Assembly: GCF_004120195.1 (NCBI RefSeq)
Contig: NZ_SCHN01000011.1
Coordinates: 176,767-240,766 of the forward strand
Reading direction: 5' to 3'
Source: Enterovibrio baiacu
Lineage (GTDB): Bacteria; Pseudomonadota; Gammaproteobacteria; Enterobacterales; Vibrionaceae
DNA: 64,000 nt
In this document: one piece after another, positions 46,256-55,345 of the stretch
Layout: every line of letters begins with the position of its first letter
Position numbering within the stretch: position 1 is the first letter of the stretch
Translations under genes and position numbers: made by a program
Notes under the pieces: generated by a model
Database searches by the model: none
What the model saw: only the letters and a program-made list of their open reading frames with translations
Told to the model about the DNA's origin: nothing

Positions 46256-46750
46256 TTAAAAGCTTCCATTTATCGATGGTGAAACATCGATGGTTATTAC
46301 ATCTTTATATTCTCCAGAGAATACAAATTCTTGCTCTTTCTCTATCTTGATTTCTCCTCTTGTTTTGAAAGGTATTTCATTTTTTCCGGTCATTCTTTGG
46401 ACTGAAGATAACTCTTTACTATTAAACGTTTTATTCACCCCTATACTTGAAATGGTCAGGCTCAATAAGTATGGATTTGTCGTTTTATAGAAATCATTTT
46501 TCAATGCTAATCCGCCATGTTTTGACCATATTGATAACGTAACTTCTTGATTACAATCAAGAGTGAATGGAATGCTTTCACTGCGTTGGTTTGAAATATC
46601 AACCAATTGATTGGAATTGATTTCAATTAAACAGCGCGAATCAATCTCTCCAAACATTGTCATGGACAACGAGTCCGTGGCGTTGGTGTTTGACGATATT
46701 ATTAAAAATAATATACATGGCGCATATTTGTTTTTGATGATTATGTCCAA
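46256..46750 (-). CDS. second pilin-like subunit with TTG start
   Basis: A 164-residue pilin-like protein at the head of the operon. A signal peptide ends near NTNA-TDS, cysteines lie in DSRCLIE and TLDCNQE, and the end GEYKDVITIDVSP matches the operon's donor-strand pattern. There is no ATG before the mature part; TTG at 46750 is the only sensible start, with AGG about nine bases upstream, so expression may be low. Codon use is markedly AT-rich compared with its neighbours. It could be a minor pilin. Confidence 0.7.
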   Translation of the reverse strand: MDIIIKNKYAPCILFLIISSNTNATDSLSMTMFGEIDSRCLIEINSNQLVDISNQRSESIPFTLDCNQEVTLSIWSKHGGLALKNDFYKTTNPYLLSLTISSIGVNKTFNSKELSSVQRMTGKNEIPFKTRGEIKIEKEQEFVFSGEYKDVITIDVSPSINGSF

Positions 46751-47436
46751 ATCAAACTGCCTGTTGGATGGCTTTTCATCATGTATGTGAGAAATTTATA
46801 ATAGATACGCCAGAGAGAGTTTGCAGATTAAATTAGAACTAAATAAATGGGGTGATACTTATTTGACTCGAAAGTATGGAGGGGATAGTCATTATTTAAT
46901 ATTTGACTGTTTATTTCTTTATTTTGAAACGAAACAAAATGATATTGACCAATTTCTCATGCACGGTGCCTTGTATGAATGATTGGATGCATTAAATTAG
47001 CTTTATATTTGTTTGGTTTTCTATTGTGATTGTTTTGTCTGGTTGAGCGATTTTTTCATGAACTGCCCATTTTGATGGTCAATATTTGTTTGTTAAAGCT
47101 GACACGTTATTTTTGTCGTCGGGGTATGTTTCTTTAGACTGACTAAAAATCAAAGAAGCCACTTCTTACATTTATCTCGAATGATGTGTCTTGAAAGCCA
47201 AGCTTTCATCTTTCTATGCACAGTATTAGTGCGTTCACATCGTCGAAGGTTACTCTACAGCTCACCGCTGAAGGCATGCATATCAAACAGATGGCACGCA
47301 TCATTTGTGACACTTCACATTATTTTCTCGTCTAACAGCCTATCTTTATATTGTCGTTATTTTTTCAATGCGTAACCTGCACAGCGAACAGAAACCTACT
47401 GAATAAACAACGCGGTAAGAAAACAAGAGTGACAAC
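46751..47436. other. AT-rich intergenic region upstream of the fimbrial operon
   Basis: This 686-base, AT-rich stretch between divergent genes probably holds the fimbrial promoter and H-NS-type silencing sites. I found no invertible promoter repeat, no insertion sequence and no convincing gene. The composition suggests foreign origin of the operon's front end. Confidence 0.5.
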
Positions 47437-48726
47437 ATGAAAGTAATGCTAGAAAACAAAAAGCACGTCGTGACGATTGCTGTCGTGCTTGCCTGCTTTA
47501 TCTTTATTGGCAGTCTGTTGCCTGAAGAGTTGACGTTGCAACGTTGGATCGCCGCATTTTTTGCCGCCAATGCGCTGGTGGCCATGGCGCTGGCCTTTGT
47601 GCTCTCAACACGACTTGAGATTTTGGAAACGATATTCAGAGGGCTAGACCGCGTCTATATGGTTCACCGCTGGGCCGGTATGTGGGCGGTATTCTCCATT
47701 TTTATGCATTGGTGGTTAGTGCCACAATCGGAAGCGCCGCGTGATGAATCAAGCTTGATGGAAATTGGCTCGGACACGGGAGAGTGGGCGACATGGCTAT
47801 TGCTTGGGCTGGTAGTGATCAGCTTTATGCGTATTTTGCCTTACCATTTATGGAAATGGAGCCACCGTTTGATGGGGTTGGTTTTCTTTGTTTCCGTTTT
47901 CCATTACTTGTTTGCTCTGCGTCCTTTCCAACTGTTCTCTCCAGCGGGCATCGCGATGAACGTGACCTCCATCGTGGGGTTTGTGGCGTGGTGGTATTAC
48001 GCATTCAGCAGATCAACCAGCAAACACCATCTCGCCAAAGTGCAGAATGTAAAAAGAGAAAACGGTGTGGTGAGCTTTGAAGCCAAACCCCTTCAAGGTC
48101 GACCAACATGGAAGGCCGGGCAGTTTGCGTTTATCTCTGTACTTCATCATGAAAAGATCGCGAAAGAGCCGCACCCATTTACAATAGCAAGTAGCCAGCA
48201 CCAAGGTGTCGCAAGCTTCTCGGTTGCTGGGCTAGGGGATTACACCAAAACCTTGTATGACCATTTAAGCAACGGCGACATGCTTCGTTTAGACATGCCA
48301 TATGGTCGATTTAAGCTGAACCGAAAAACATCACCGCAAGTGTGGATGGGCTCAGGCATTGGCATTACGCCGTTTGTTGCTTGGCTACAAGAGCTGAATT
48401 ACACGACAGCGCTAACATCGAAACCGTGCCCGAACGTGGTGCTGTATTATTTGGTGAAAAACGCTGAAGCAGCAATTTTTGCTGAGGCGCTGCAACAGCT
48501 CACTGAAAATTTGCCGTCGGTGACATTAAACATCGTGTATTCGGAAGAAGGGCGTATTACCCCCGAACGTATCGCGGCTGATCTGAACGGTAATGTCGAC
48601 AATGCAGAGCTCTATTTCTGCGGAAACCCTGAGGTGAGAAAAGCGATGCAAGCCGGTTTAGAGGCGCTCGGAATGCCGAAGAACAACACGCACTATGAAC
48701 TGTTTGATTTCCGTGGGGCGATATAA
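47437..48726 (+). CDS. NOX-like ferric reductase-domain flavocytochrome
   Basis: A 429-residue integral membrane protein. The N-terminal ferric-reductase/NOX domain has six helices with bis-heme histidine pairs at His77/His91 and His143/His156, spaced as in NOX enzymes. The cytosolic part has an FAD site, HPFTIASS near 246, and a NAD(P) site, GSGIGITPFVAW near 305, then a CGNPEVRKAM tail. It should move electrons from NAD(P)H across the membrane to oxygen or Fe(III). Prokaryotic NOX enzymes such as SpNOX have the same layout. It is a single gene with a terminator. Confidence 0.85.
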   Translation: MKVMLENKKHVVTIAVVLACFIFIGSLLPEELTLQRWIAAFFAANALVAMALAFVLSTRLEILETIFRGLDRVYMVHRWAGMWAVFSIFMHWWLVPQSEAPRDESSLMEIGSDTGEWATWLLLGLVVISFMRILPYHLWKWSHRLMGLVFFVSVFHYLFALRPFQLFSPAGIAMNVTSIVGFVAWWYYAFSRSTSKHHLAKVQNVKRENGVVSFEAKPLQGRPTWKAGQFAFISVLHHEKIAKEPHPFTIASSQHQGVASFSVAGLGDYTKTLYDHLSNGDMLRLDMPYGRFKLNRKTSPQVWMGSGIGITPFVAWLQELNYTTALTSKPCPNVVLYYLVKNAEAAIFAEALQQLTENLPSVTLNIVYSEEGRITPERIAADLNGNVDNAELYFCGNPEVRKAMQAGLEALGMPKNNTHYELFDFRGAI

Positions 48727-48753
48727 GGTTTCACACTGATTAAAGCTGAAAAG

Positions 48754-48789
48754 AAAAGCACAATCCCCAAACTGGGATTGTGCTTTTTT
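48754..48789. terminator. terminator between NOX-like and RTX genes
   Basis: The stem AAAGCACAATCCC/GGGATTGTGCTTT has a six-base loop and six trailing Ts. It lies between convergent genes. Confidence 0.9.
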
Positions 48790-48809
48790 ATACGCAGTGT
48801 TGCGGGCTA

Positions 48810-51800
48810 TCAGCCTGAGTAGAAGAATTCAAAGTCGTTGGCGCTGATGTCTTCCGTATTGATCCCTTTGAGAAGAACATTGACGTTGGTATCACTGAAT
48901 TGATTGTCACCTGCGGTGTATTCGCGGATGATCTGTACTAGGGTGTCGTCACCTTGCTGGGTCACGACGAAGTCATCGAAGTCCATATCAGCGTGGTAGT
49001 AATCATCGAAGGCGATTTTATCTTCGCCAATAACAAAATCAGTGATGGTGTCTGTTTCAATGACAGAGTAATCAGCGCGTTCGTCGTCTACCACGAAAGT
49101 ATCCGCCCCTTCGCCGCCAGTCAGCGTATCAAAGCCTTCGTCACCTTGCAGTCGATCGTTACCTTTGCCACCCTCTAATGTGTCATTGCCTTTACGGCCA
49201 ATCAGCGTGTCATCCCCGTGCCAACCTACAATGTGGTTCGCGTTGTTTCTGCCCACTAACGTAAAGTTAAATTGCTCGCCGGAGATATCATCAAGATCAA
49301 CGTTTTGGAGAGTGAATGAAGCGCTTGATGAGAATTGCATAACAACGTCATTCTCGTTTTGTGCGAGCAATGTGCCTGCGCGGTATACGCCACTATCATC
49401 AAGATGAAAGAGGCTCGCGTCATCGATAACGTGGGCAATGTTGATGCTGTCTTCGTCAGCGTCAAAATCAGTCACTGTGTTGTTATAACGGTTATTTTGC
49501 GTGCCATATTCTTCATAGTCGCCAGCGCTAAACGTATCTTTTCCAGCGCCCCCAGTGAGGGTATTGTTGCCAATGTCTGCAACGAGCAGATCATCACCGG
49601 CACCAGCGTCGAGTTGGTCGTTGCCGCCTTGCGCATAGAGTTCATCGTTACCCTCGTTACCAAATAACGTGTCGCTACCACCACCTCCCCAAATTTGGTC
49701 GTTACCACTGCCACCAGAAACCGTGTCGTTGCCTGAGCCGCCATCAAGTGTGTCGTCACCGCCGTCACCTTCAATGACGTCGTTGCCATTAGCGCCTGAA
49801 ATTGTGTTATTGGCATCATCGCCAATGAGCGTTTCATTACCACTGTTACCGTGAATAACATAGGACACGTGTTCGCTTTCAAACGAGGAAGCGTCGGTAT
49901 TTTTCAGGACAACGTGGAAATACTCATTGAGCTCTAATACTGCTGCTGAGCCCACTTGATTCGCGGTAAGTGCAGATAAATCAAAGCCGCTTAGATTGTA
50001 AGAATTAAATGTGATAGCCAAGGTGTCTGTGCCGACCGTGAAATCTTCAATCTGCACAGTTTGAATATCAGTAGAGGTATCGGTGCTAGAAAAACGGATT
50101 TCTTGTTGCAGTTCGAAAGCGTCTTTACCTTCACCGCCAACCAAAATATCGTTACCGCCCCTGGAGGTTAGGGTGTCATTACCTGCACCGCCATCGTAGT
50201 ATTCTGCGGTTCTCGAACTGCCTTCCAACACATTGTTATCGTTGTTACCGATCTTCTTGATGTTGTTGGTGTCGTTGTGCCAATACTGGTTAGGGTGCGT
50301 TCTTGTAGAAAAGCCCCAGTAGCTATCGGCGTAACTCTGCCAATCACCCAGTTTGTCTGAATAGGTATTTGCACGTGTAAATGCAAAATCTGACGCACTG
50401 AGATCAGTCGCCTGTACCTTATTTAGGATGATGGTAGACCCATCTGACAGCGTTATACGCGTTGTAATGCCATGCTGTTCGATGTTCAGATCGTCAATGC
50501 TGTTGGCAAGGCTTGTGTCGATGCTGATGGTATCGATACCCACTTCGAAATCAACAATACGGTCGTGGCCAATAGAAGGCGCGTCTTTGGGAATGATATC
50601 TTCGCCGCGTAAAATCGAATGGCCAAAATGAAATATGTCTGCGCCACTTCCGCCAATCAATAACTGATCTTCGCCATTTCCTGATAAGTAATCGTCACCC
50701 GCACCGCCGAATAAACGGGCGTTGCTCGCCGTCGAGCCTTCAACAAGTAAAACATCATCGCCAGTGCCACCTCGCAATGTGTCGTTCTTTCCAAAGCTCA
50801 CTAACACATCATTGCCACTTCCGCCGCCAACTTGGTCGTTGCCATAGCCTTCAACCCAGTCGCTGCCCGCCCCGCCAATGGCAACATCGGCAGTGTGTGC
50901 GTTGGCGAAAATAATATCTTTGCCACCGGCACCGATGGCCAGTTCGCTATCAATGATCGTATCGTCACCTGACGCGCCATATGCGCAGTCATACCCTGAG
51001 CCACCATCTAGCGTATTATTGCCACTGCCTGCGAAGAGCGTGTCATCCCCTTGATCGCCGATGAGCATGTCATCACCGTCTTGACCATGCAGCGTGTCGT
51101 CGCCTTCATTACCAAAAATGTAATCGTGGCCTTCTCCGCCATAAAGGGTGTCGTTTCCTGCATTGGCAACGAGGGTATCATCGCCTGCACCGCCGTCTAG
51201 AATGTCATTGCCTGCACCGCCAGTGAGTTCGTCACCACCCGAACCGCCTTCAAGCTGGTCGTTTCCGGCATCGCCAGATATCTCATCATTTCCTTCTCCG
51301 CCGGAAAGAACATCATCGCCACTGCCGCCATAAAGCTGGTCAATGCCGTCATCTCCATAGAGCGTGTCATTGCCGCCGTCGCCATATAAGCGATCTGCGC
51401 CTTCCCCGCCATGCAGGGTATCGTGGCCTTGTTCACCATACAGGCGGTCGTTGCCTTGATCGCCGTAAAGGGCATCGTTTTGCCGTCCGCCATAGAGGTA
51501 GTCCACCCCTAAACTGCCGTAGAGTTCATCATCTCCGTTCTCGCCGTAGAGTTTATTAAATCCATAGTAAGGGCCAGTAGGGGCGGTGTCGGTCATGCCG
51601 TAGAGTTTGTCGTCGCCATCACCACCGTAAAGCGTATCAGAGCGCGAACCGCCATAAAGTTCGTCATCGCCACCGTAGCCATAGAGTGTGTCGTTGTAAT
51701 CTAGCCCATAGATACGGTTATCGTTTTCATCGCCATGAAGGGTGTCGTTTTGGTCAGTGCCGATAATGTCTGAAACCGCACGGATTGTTGAGATCGCGTT

Positions 51801-51878
51801 AATGGCGTCGTTTTGCTGCTCGTCGAGCGTCAGTGAGAGTGAGTTTGGCTCAGATAGATCTTGATCGTTGATGTTCAT
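48810..51878 (-). CDS. RTX calcium-binding repeat protein
   Basis: A 1022-residue acidic protein made almost entirely of GGxGxDxLx nonapeptides in several blocks, separated by beta-rich spacers such as HDRIVDFEVGIDTISID and TVTDFDADEDSINIAHV. Each block should fold into a calcium-dependent beta-roll on secretion. There is no signal peptide, and the end carries an uncleaved type I secretion-like tail (ISANDFEFFYSG). No protease, lipase or adhesin domain is visible. The ATG at 51878 is preceded by GGAGAAAGG. No ABC/HlyD/TolC secretion genes lie in the window. Very repetitive DNA makes assembly errors possible. Confidence 0.88.
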   Translation of the reverse strand: MNINDQDLSEPNSLSLTLDEQQNDAINAISTIRAVSDIIGTDQNDTLHGDENDNRIYGLDYNDTLYGYGGDDELYGGSRSDTLYGGDGDDKLYGMTDTAPTGPYYGFNKLYGENGDDELYGSLGVDYLYGGRQNDALYGDQGNDRLYGEQGHDTLHGGEGADRLYGDGGNDTLYGDDGIDQLYGGSGDDVLSGGEGNDEISGDAGNDQLEGGSGGDELTGGAGNDILDGGAGDDTLVANAGNDTLYGGEGHDYIFGNEGDDTLHGQDGDDMLIGDQGDDTLFAGSGNNTLDGGSGYDCAYGASGDDTIIDSELAIGAGGKDIIFANAHTADVAIGGAGSDWVEGYGNDQVGGGSGNDVLVSFGKNDTLRGGTGDDVLLVEGSTASNARLFGGAGDDYLSGNGEDQLLIGGSGADIFHFGHSILRGEDIIPKDAPSIGHDRIVDFEVGIDTISIDTSLANSIDDLNIEQHGITTRITLSDGSTIILNKVQATDLSASDFAFTRANTYSDKLGDWQSYADSYWGFSTRTHPNQYWHNDTNNIKKIGNNDNNVLEGSSRTAEYYDGGAGNDTLTSRGGNDILVGGEGKDAFELQQEIRFSSTDTSTDIQTVQIEDFTVGTDTLAITFNSYNLSGFDLSALTANQVGSAAVLELNEYFHVVLKNTDASSFESEHVSYVIHGNSGNETLIGDDANNTISGANGNDVIEGDGGDDTLDGGSGNDTVSGGSGNDQIWGGGGSDTLFGNEGNDELYAQGGNDQLDAGAGDDLLVADIGNNTLTGGAGKDTFSAGDYEEYGTQNNRYNNTVTDFDADEDSINIAHVIDDASLFHLDDSGVYRAGTLLAQNENDVVMQFSSSASFTLQNVDLDDISGEQFNFTLVGRNNANHIVGWHGDDTLIGRKGNDTLEGGKGNDRLQGDEGFDTLTGGEGADTFVVDDERADYSVIETDTITDFVIGEDKIAFDDYYHADMDFDDFVVTQQGDDTLVQIIREYTAGDNQFSDTNVNVLLKGINTEDISANDFEFFYSG

Positions 51879-52318
51879 ACCTTTCTCCAAGTGATGCATG
51901 CCGCGAGTCATGAATGCGTTTTACTGTCGCGGACGTTGATGCTGAAAATAGTGGCGAGTAATTGTTGTTTGCCGACGCATCAATTAGAAGCAAGGTGGTG
52001 AATGAAATCTGTAGTAGCTTTTAGACAGCCAAGCATCCTTTCGTCTAAGTTCACAAAACAGTGCAAAAATAGGCATAGATGACGGATGCTTTTTAAATCA
52101 GATGCATATGATGGGGTTTGTGAAAGGGGAATATGCTGAATCACCGAGTGCTTTCGAAAAAGTGGGAAATACGCACTGTGGTTGCGAAGATGACCAAAAA
52201 GCGGTTTCGGTAGCGGCTGATGGGATCGCATGAACTGCATTTGACGTATCACTCCGCAGCATTGCAGAAAGGCATGGCGCCGAAAGAGATGACACAGAAA
52301 GGGTGGCAAGGAAGATGA
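51879..52318. other. intergenic region between RTX and Crp-family genes
   Basis: I see no gene, repeat or clear promoter in these 440 bases between divergent genes. Confidence 0.45.
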
Positions 52319-52942
52319 ATGAAAAGTGAAATGGAAAACGTCCAAACACTAGACCGTTTTGAAAAAGGGTTTCGAACGCGATTTACACTGTCAGATGAAG
52401 AGTGGGAGGACTTTGTCGACAAGGTGACGCTTCGGCACTTCTCAAAAGGGGACGTGCTTTTTCATGCGGGTGATGTTGCGCACAAACTTCGATTTGTCTA
52501 CTCGGGTACATTTTGTAATTACTATCTCACGCCAGACGGAACACGAAGAAACAAATCGTTTTTGCAAGTCGGAGATGTTTCAGCAAGCCTCTCTTCCTTC
52601 GTCGCATCGCGCCCGACGCGTTTCACCTGCGAAGCGCTAACGCAAGGCATGTGTTTTGAAATATCTGCTTCCTGCCTAAAACAGTTGAGCGAGAGTCACG
52701 CAGGGTGGAAAGATGCGTTTCTTGCCATGGTAACGGCGCTTGCGATGAAAAAAGAGCAGAGGGAAGCGGATTTATTGCTGCTTTCATCCACCGAGCTCTA
52801 TCTTCAATTTGTCGACGCCCACCCAGATCTGGCCGTGTCATTACCTAACTATCACATCGCTTCGTACCTTGGCATCACTGAAGTGTCGCTGTCTCGTATC
52901 CGCGCGAAACTCGGGATGCAAAATGCCTATCAACGTCAGTAG
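52319..52942 (+). CDS. Crp/Fnr-family regulator
   Basis: A 207-residue regulator with a cyclic-nucleotide-type sensor barrel (FSKGDVLFHAGDVAHKLRFVYSGTFCNYYLTPDG) and a C-terminal winged helix, where YLGITEVSLSRIRAKLG is the recognition region. The cAMP phosphate-binding RxS signature is not obvious, and there is no FNR cysteine cluster, so the effector is unknown. AAGGAAG precedes the ATG. It lies upstream of the SDR/DUF2141/VTT cluster on the same strand and may control it, or itself through the nearby palindrome. Confidence 0.85.
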   Translation: MKSEMENVQTLDRFEKGFRTRFTLSDEEWEDFVDKVTLRHFSKGDVLFHAGDVAHKLRFVYSGTFCNYYLTPDGTRRNKSFLQVGDVSASLSSFVASRPTRFTCEALTQGMCFEISASCLKQLSESHAGWKDAFLAMVTALAMKKEQREADLLLLSSTELYLQFVDAHPDLAVSLPNYHIASYLGITEVSLSRIRAKLGMQNAYQRQ

Positions 52943-52998
52943 CTCCCTACATTTCTCGCACTATCATTTGCGCGTCTCACGCAGAAATTTTCCGTGTT

Positions 52999-53012
52999 TT
53001 AACATGTGTTAA
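52999..53012. promoter_or_regulatory. palindrome upstream of the SDR cluster
   Basis: TTAACA-TG-TGTTAA lies 60 bases before the SDR start and just after the Crp-family gene. Its six-base arms are perfect. It may be an operator for that regulator or another one. It does not match the CRP or FNR consensus well. Confidence 0.35.
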
Positions 53013-53071
53013 TTTGTTTGGGATATCGGTTCATTACCATGAGTCCTATATCATTCAGATAGGGACACATC

Positions 53072-53803
53072 ATGAAGCTAACCAACAAATGTATTGTGCT
53101 GACGGGTGGCACTTCCGGCATCGGGCGAGCGCTGGTGGAATGCTTAGCCGAGACAAATCAACTGATTGTGATTGGTCGGGACGCAAAGAAACTTGATCAA
53201 CTGAAACGCGAGTGGCCAACACTCATTACCTATCACACCGATCTTTCCGATGTAAAAAGCGTTCACTCCGTCGCGAATTCTATTCAGCAACAGCACCCAA
53301 AAATCGATGTGTTGCTAAACAATGCTGCGGTGCAATTTACGCCATTTTTTACCGATGAACGCTTCGAAATCGATTCTATTCAGCGCGAAATTGACACCAA
53401 CTTCACCTCGGTGTGTGCATTAACGCATGGATTAATGCCTTCACTCTTGGCGGTGGCGTCATCACGTATCGTGAACGTTAATTCCGCGCTTGCGTTAGTG
53501 CCTAAGGCATCTTCGGCGGTGTACTGCGCAACCAAAGCCGCACTCAATATCTTCTCTCAAAGTTTACGTTATCAATTCGAAGGCTCTGCAATAAGTGTTC
53601 AGCAGGTATTCTTGCCGCTGGTGGACACAAAAATGACCTCAGGTAGGGGCAAAGGAAAGATCAGCGCGTCGTCTGCGGCGTTTGAAATCATTGCGGGTAT
53701 CGAAAAAGGAAGCAGAGATTTTGATATTGGGATGACGCGATTTTTGAGAGGACTGCTCGCTATCGCCCCCTTTGCCGCAAAAAAACTGTTAAAGGGGTCA
53801 TAA
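53072..53803 (+). CDS. short-chain dehydrogenase/reductase
   Basis: A 243-residue classical SDR. It has the NAD(P) motif TGGTSGIGRAL at residues 11-21, the NNAAV strand, a catalytic Ser in VNVNSALAL and the active-site YCATK. The layout resembles the DltE-like group. Its stop codon is directly followed by the ATG of the DUF2141 gene, so the two are one transcript. The substrate is unknown. Confidence 0.87.
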   Translation: MKLTNKCIVLTGGTSGIGRALVECLAETNQLIVIGRDAKKLDQLKREWPTLITYHTDLSDVKSVHSVANSIQQQHPKIDVLLNNAAVQFTPFFTDERFEIDSIQREIDTNFTSVCALTHGLMPSLLAVASSRIVNVNSALALVPKASSAVYCATKAALNIFSQSLRYQFEGSAISVQQVFLPLVDTKMTSGRGKGKISASSAAFEIIAGIEKGSRDFDIGMTRFLRGLLAIAPFAAKKLLKGS

Positions 53804-54250
53804 ATGACGTTGAAGCACACGTTGATTGCAGGGGTTTTAGGAGGAATATCCATGAGTGTTAGCGCCATAGAAAACAAAGTAGAAATACGGGTTAAGGGAA
53901 TTGATATAAGCCGACCAGGGCAAGTATTGGTGATGTTGTTTCAAGAGGACGGGTTCCCTAAAGAGCATGACAAAGCACTTAACATTCTTCGTTATCCGTC
54001 AACAGAAACGGAGCGTGTTGTGGTGTTTGAAAACGTACCAACATGGTTCGCGATTAAAGTGCTTCATGATGAAGATGAGGATGGCAAGGTCACCAAAAAT
54101 TGGACGGGTATTCTTCCAAAAGAGGGCTTGGGATTCTCGCAGGGAGCGCGTATCACCTACAAAGCACCTAGTTTCTCAAGTGCTCGCTTGTCCGTTGCAG
54201 AGCTTGAAGAACACAACACACCACATGACATCACAATGCGTTATCCCTAG
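53804..54250 (+). CDS. DUF2141 periplasmic protein
   Basis: A 148-residue exported protein with a signal peptide ending near SVSA-IEN. The body has the DUF2141 pattern: VEIRVKGID...GQVLVMLF, WFAIKVLHDEDEDGKVTKNWTGILPKEGLGFS, and the terminal HDITMRYP. The family's function is unknown; it is thought to be a transthyretin-like envelope protein. The gene starts immediately after the SDR stop codon and ends nine bases before the VTT gene. Confidence 0.83.
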   Translation: MTLKHTLIAGVLGGISMSVSAIENKVEIRVKGIDISRPGQVLVMLFQEDGFPKEHDKALNILRYPSTETERVVVFENVPTWFAIKVLHDEDEDGKVTKNWTGILPKEGLGFSQGARITYKAPSFSSARLSVAELEEHNTPHDITMRYP

Positions 54251-54259
54251 GGAGGGTTT

Positions 54260-54922
54260 ATGACATCACTCATCAAACTGATGGGCCTCATGGCCATCTT
54301 TTTTGCATCAACATTTTTAGTGGTCAATGGTCTTGGTTGGTTGTCTATGGAGAGTATCGAACGCTGGTTGACGGTCGCTGAGTCTGTGAATGTCTTGGTG
54401 GTTGCGGCGATTGTGATTTTATTGCTTTTCTTGGATCTCTTTATTGCCGTACCGACGCTTTCAATCATGATGCTTGGTGGCTATTTTGCTGGGCCTTACA
54501 TTGGCGCACTGGCGGCATTTCTAGGAACATTCTTGGCGGGTGTCGTGGGCTATGGGATGAGTGCTACCTTTGGCGACCGGCTGCTCAATGTGGTGATTAA
54601 AGACGACGAGAAACAGCAAGATCTACGACATAAGTTTCGAGAGCACGGCGTGCTGATGATTCTTTTGTCTCGCGCGCTGCCGATCCTGCCCGAAGTCACC
54701 GCCTGTATGGCTGGGATCAGCCACATGAAATTCCTGACGTTTGTTCTATCGTGGATCACAGTGACATTGCCGTACACCGTCATTGCCGCTTACGCAGGGT
54801 CGATCAGTTCGCTTGATAATCCTAAACCTGCCATTTTGACCGCCGTTGCCCTCACGTCTTTCTTCTGGTGTGGCTGGTTACTGTTGAACCGCTATGGCAT
54901 TCGCAAAGCGGTTAATTCCTAG
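54260..54922 (+). CDS. VTT (DedA/TVP38) family membrane protein
   Basis: A 220-residue membrane protein with about six helices and the VTT core. The re-entrant segment is LDLFIAVPTLSIMMLGGYFAGPYIGALAAFLGTFLAGVVGYGMSA, followed by an amphipathic loop and LMILLSRALPILPEVTACMAGIS. The family includes DedA-type undecaprenyl-phosphate and phospholipid flippases or scramblases. It is third in the SDR/DUF2141/VTT cluster with GGAGGG upstream. A shared role in envelope lipid handling is inference from context. Confidence 0.85.
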   Translation: MTSLIKLMGLMAIFFASTFLVVNGLGWLSMESIERWLTVAESVNVLVVAAIVILLLFLDLFIAVPTLSIMMLGGYFAGPYIGALAAFLGTFLAGVVGYGMSATFGDRLLNVVIKDDEKQQDLRHKFREHGVLMILLSRALPILPEVTACMAGISHMKFLTFVLSWITVTLPYTVIAAYAGSISSLDNPKPAILTAVALTSFFWCGWLLLNRYGIRKAVNS

Positions 54923-55345
54923 CATTGATTGTAAATAGGGAAAGTGACAGCTTCGTTTTCCTATCAATTGACCTATTTCTTCTTCATGTTATGGCTTTCC
55001 ACGTGAAAGCCTATGCATTCATTGGTGCGCATTGTTGGGTAAGCGTTTTTGATGAGGAGGAATTGGGAATCATGCAATGAAAATAGAGTTAGCAGGATTC
55101 TCTCTCCATCTCTTTCCTTTGGCGCTACAGAAGGCGTGGCTTTGCCGTTTTTTTGTCTCAGAAAGTGTTCGTGAAATGATAGAAAACTATCATAACGATG
55201 AGGGTAAACATCATGTTGCCGAATGCCGTTCATTGACGATTTGCCAGGGTGGTTCACATACTTAAATCCGAACAATCTGGGTTCTGCATCTTCAGGTTGT
55301 TTGAGTATATATCGAAGAAGACGGATAAATTCAGAGGTAATGAGA
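54923..55345. other. intergenic region upstream of dctP-like gene
   Basis: These 423 bases hold no supported gene; a 62-codon frame at 55077 lacks a proper ribosome site. A dispersed repeat palindrome lies near the right end at 55258-55309. Confidence 0.5.
55258..55309. repeat. dispersed palindromic repeat unit
   Basis: ATACTTAAA (55258-55266) pairs with TTTGAGTAT (55300-55308), with one wobble. The right part, 55285-55309, matches the 25-base unit at 34696. It lies 37 bases upstream of the TRAP binding-protein start and so falls in its leader. Confidence 0.55.

Noticed and set aside
46942..47085. Inverted nine-base repeats ATATTGACC/GGTCAATAT in the fimbrial upstream region, considered as ends of an invertible promoter
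   Set aside because: A nine-base inverted match is expected about once by chance in a region of this size, and no recombinase gene is near.
47181..47375. Small plus-strand frame in the AT-rich intergenic region
   Set aside because: No ribosome site, and the composition is not protein-like.
55077..55265. 62-codon frame upstream of the dctP-like gene
   Set aside because: No properly spaced ribosome site, no recognisable family, and it runs into the dispersed repeat.
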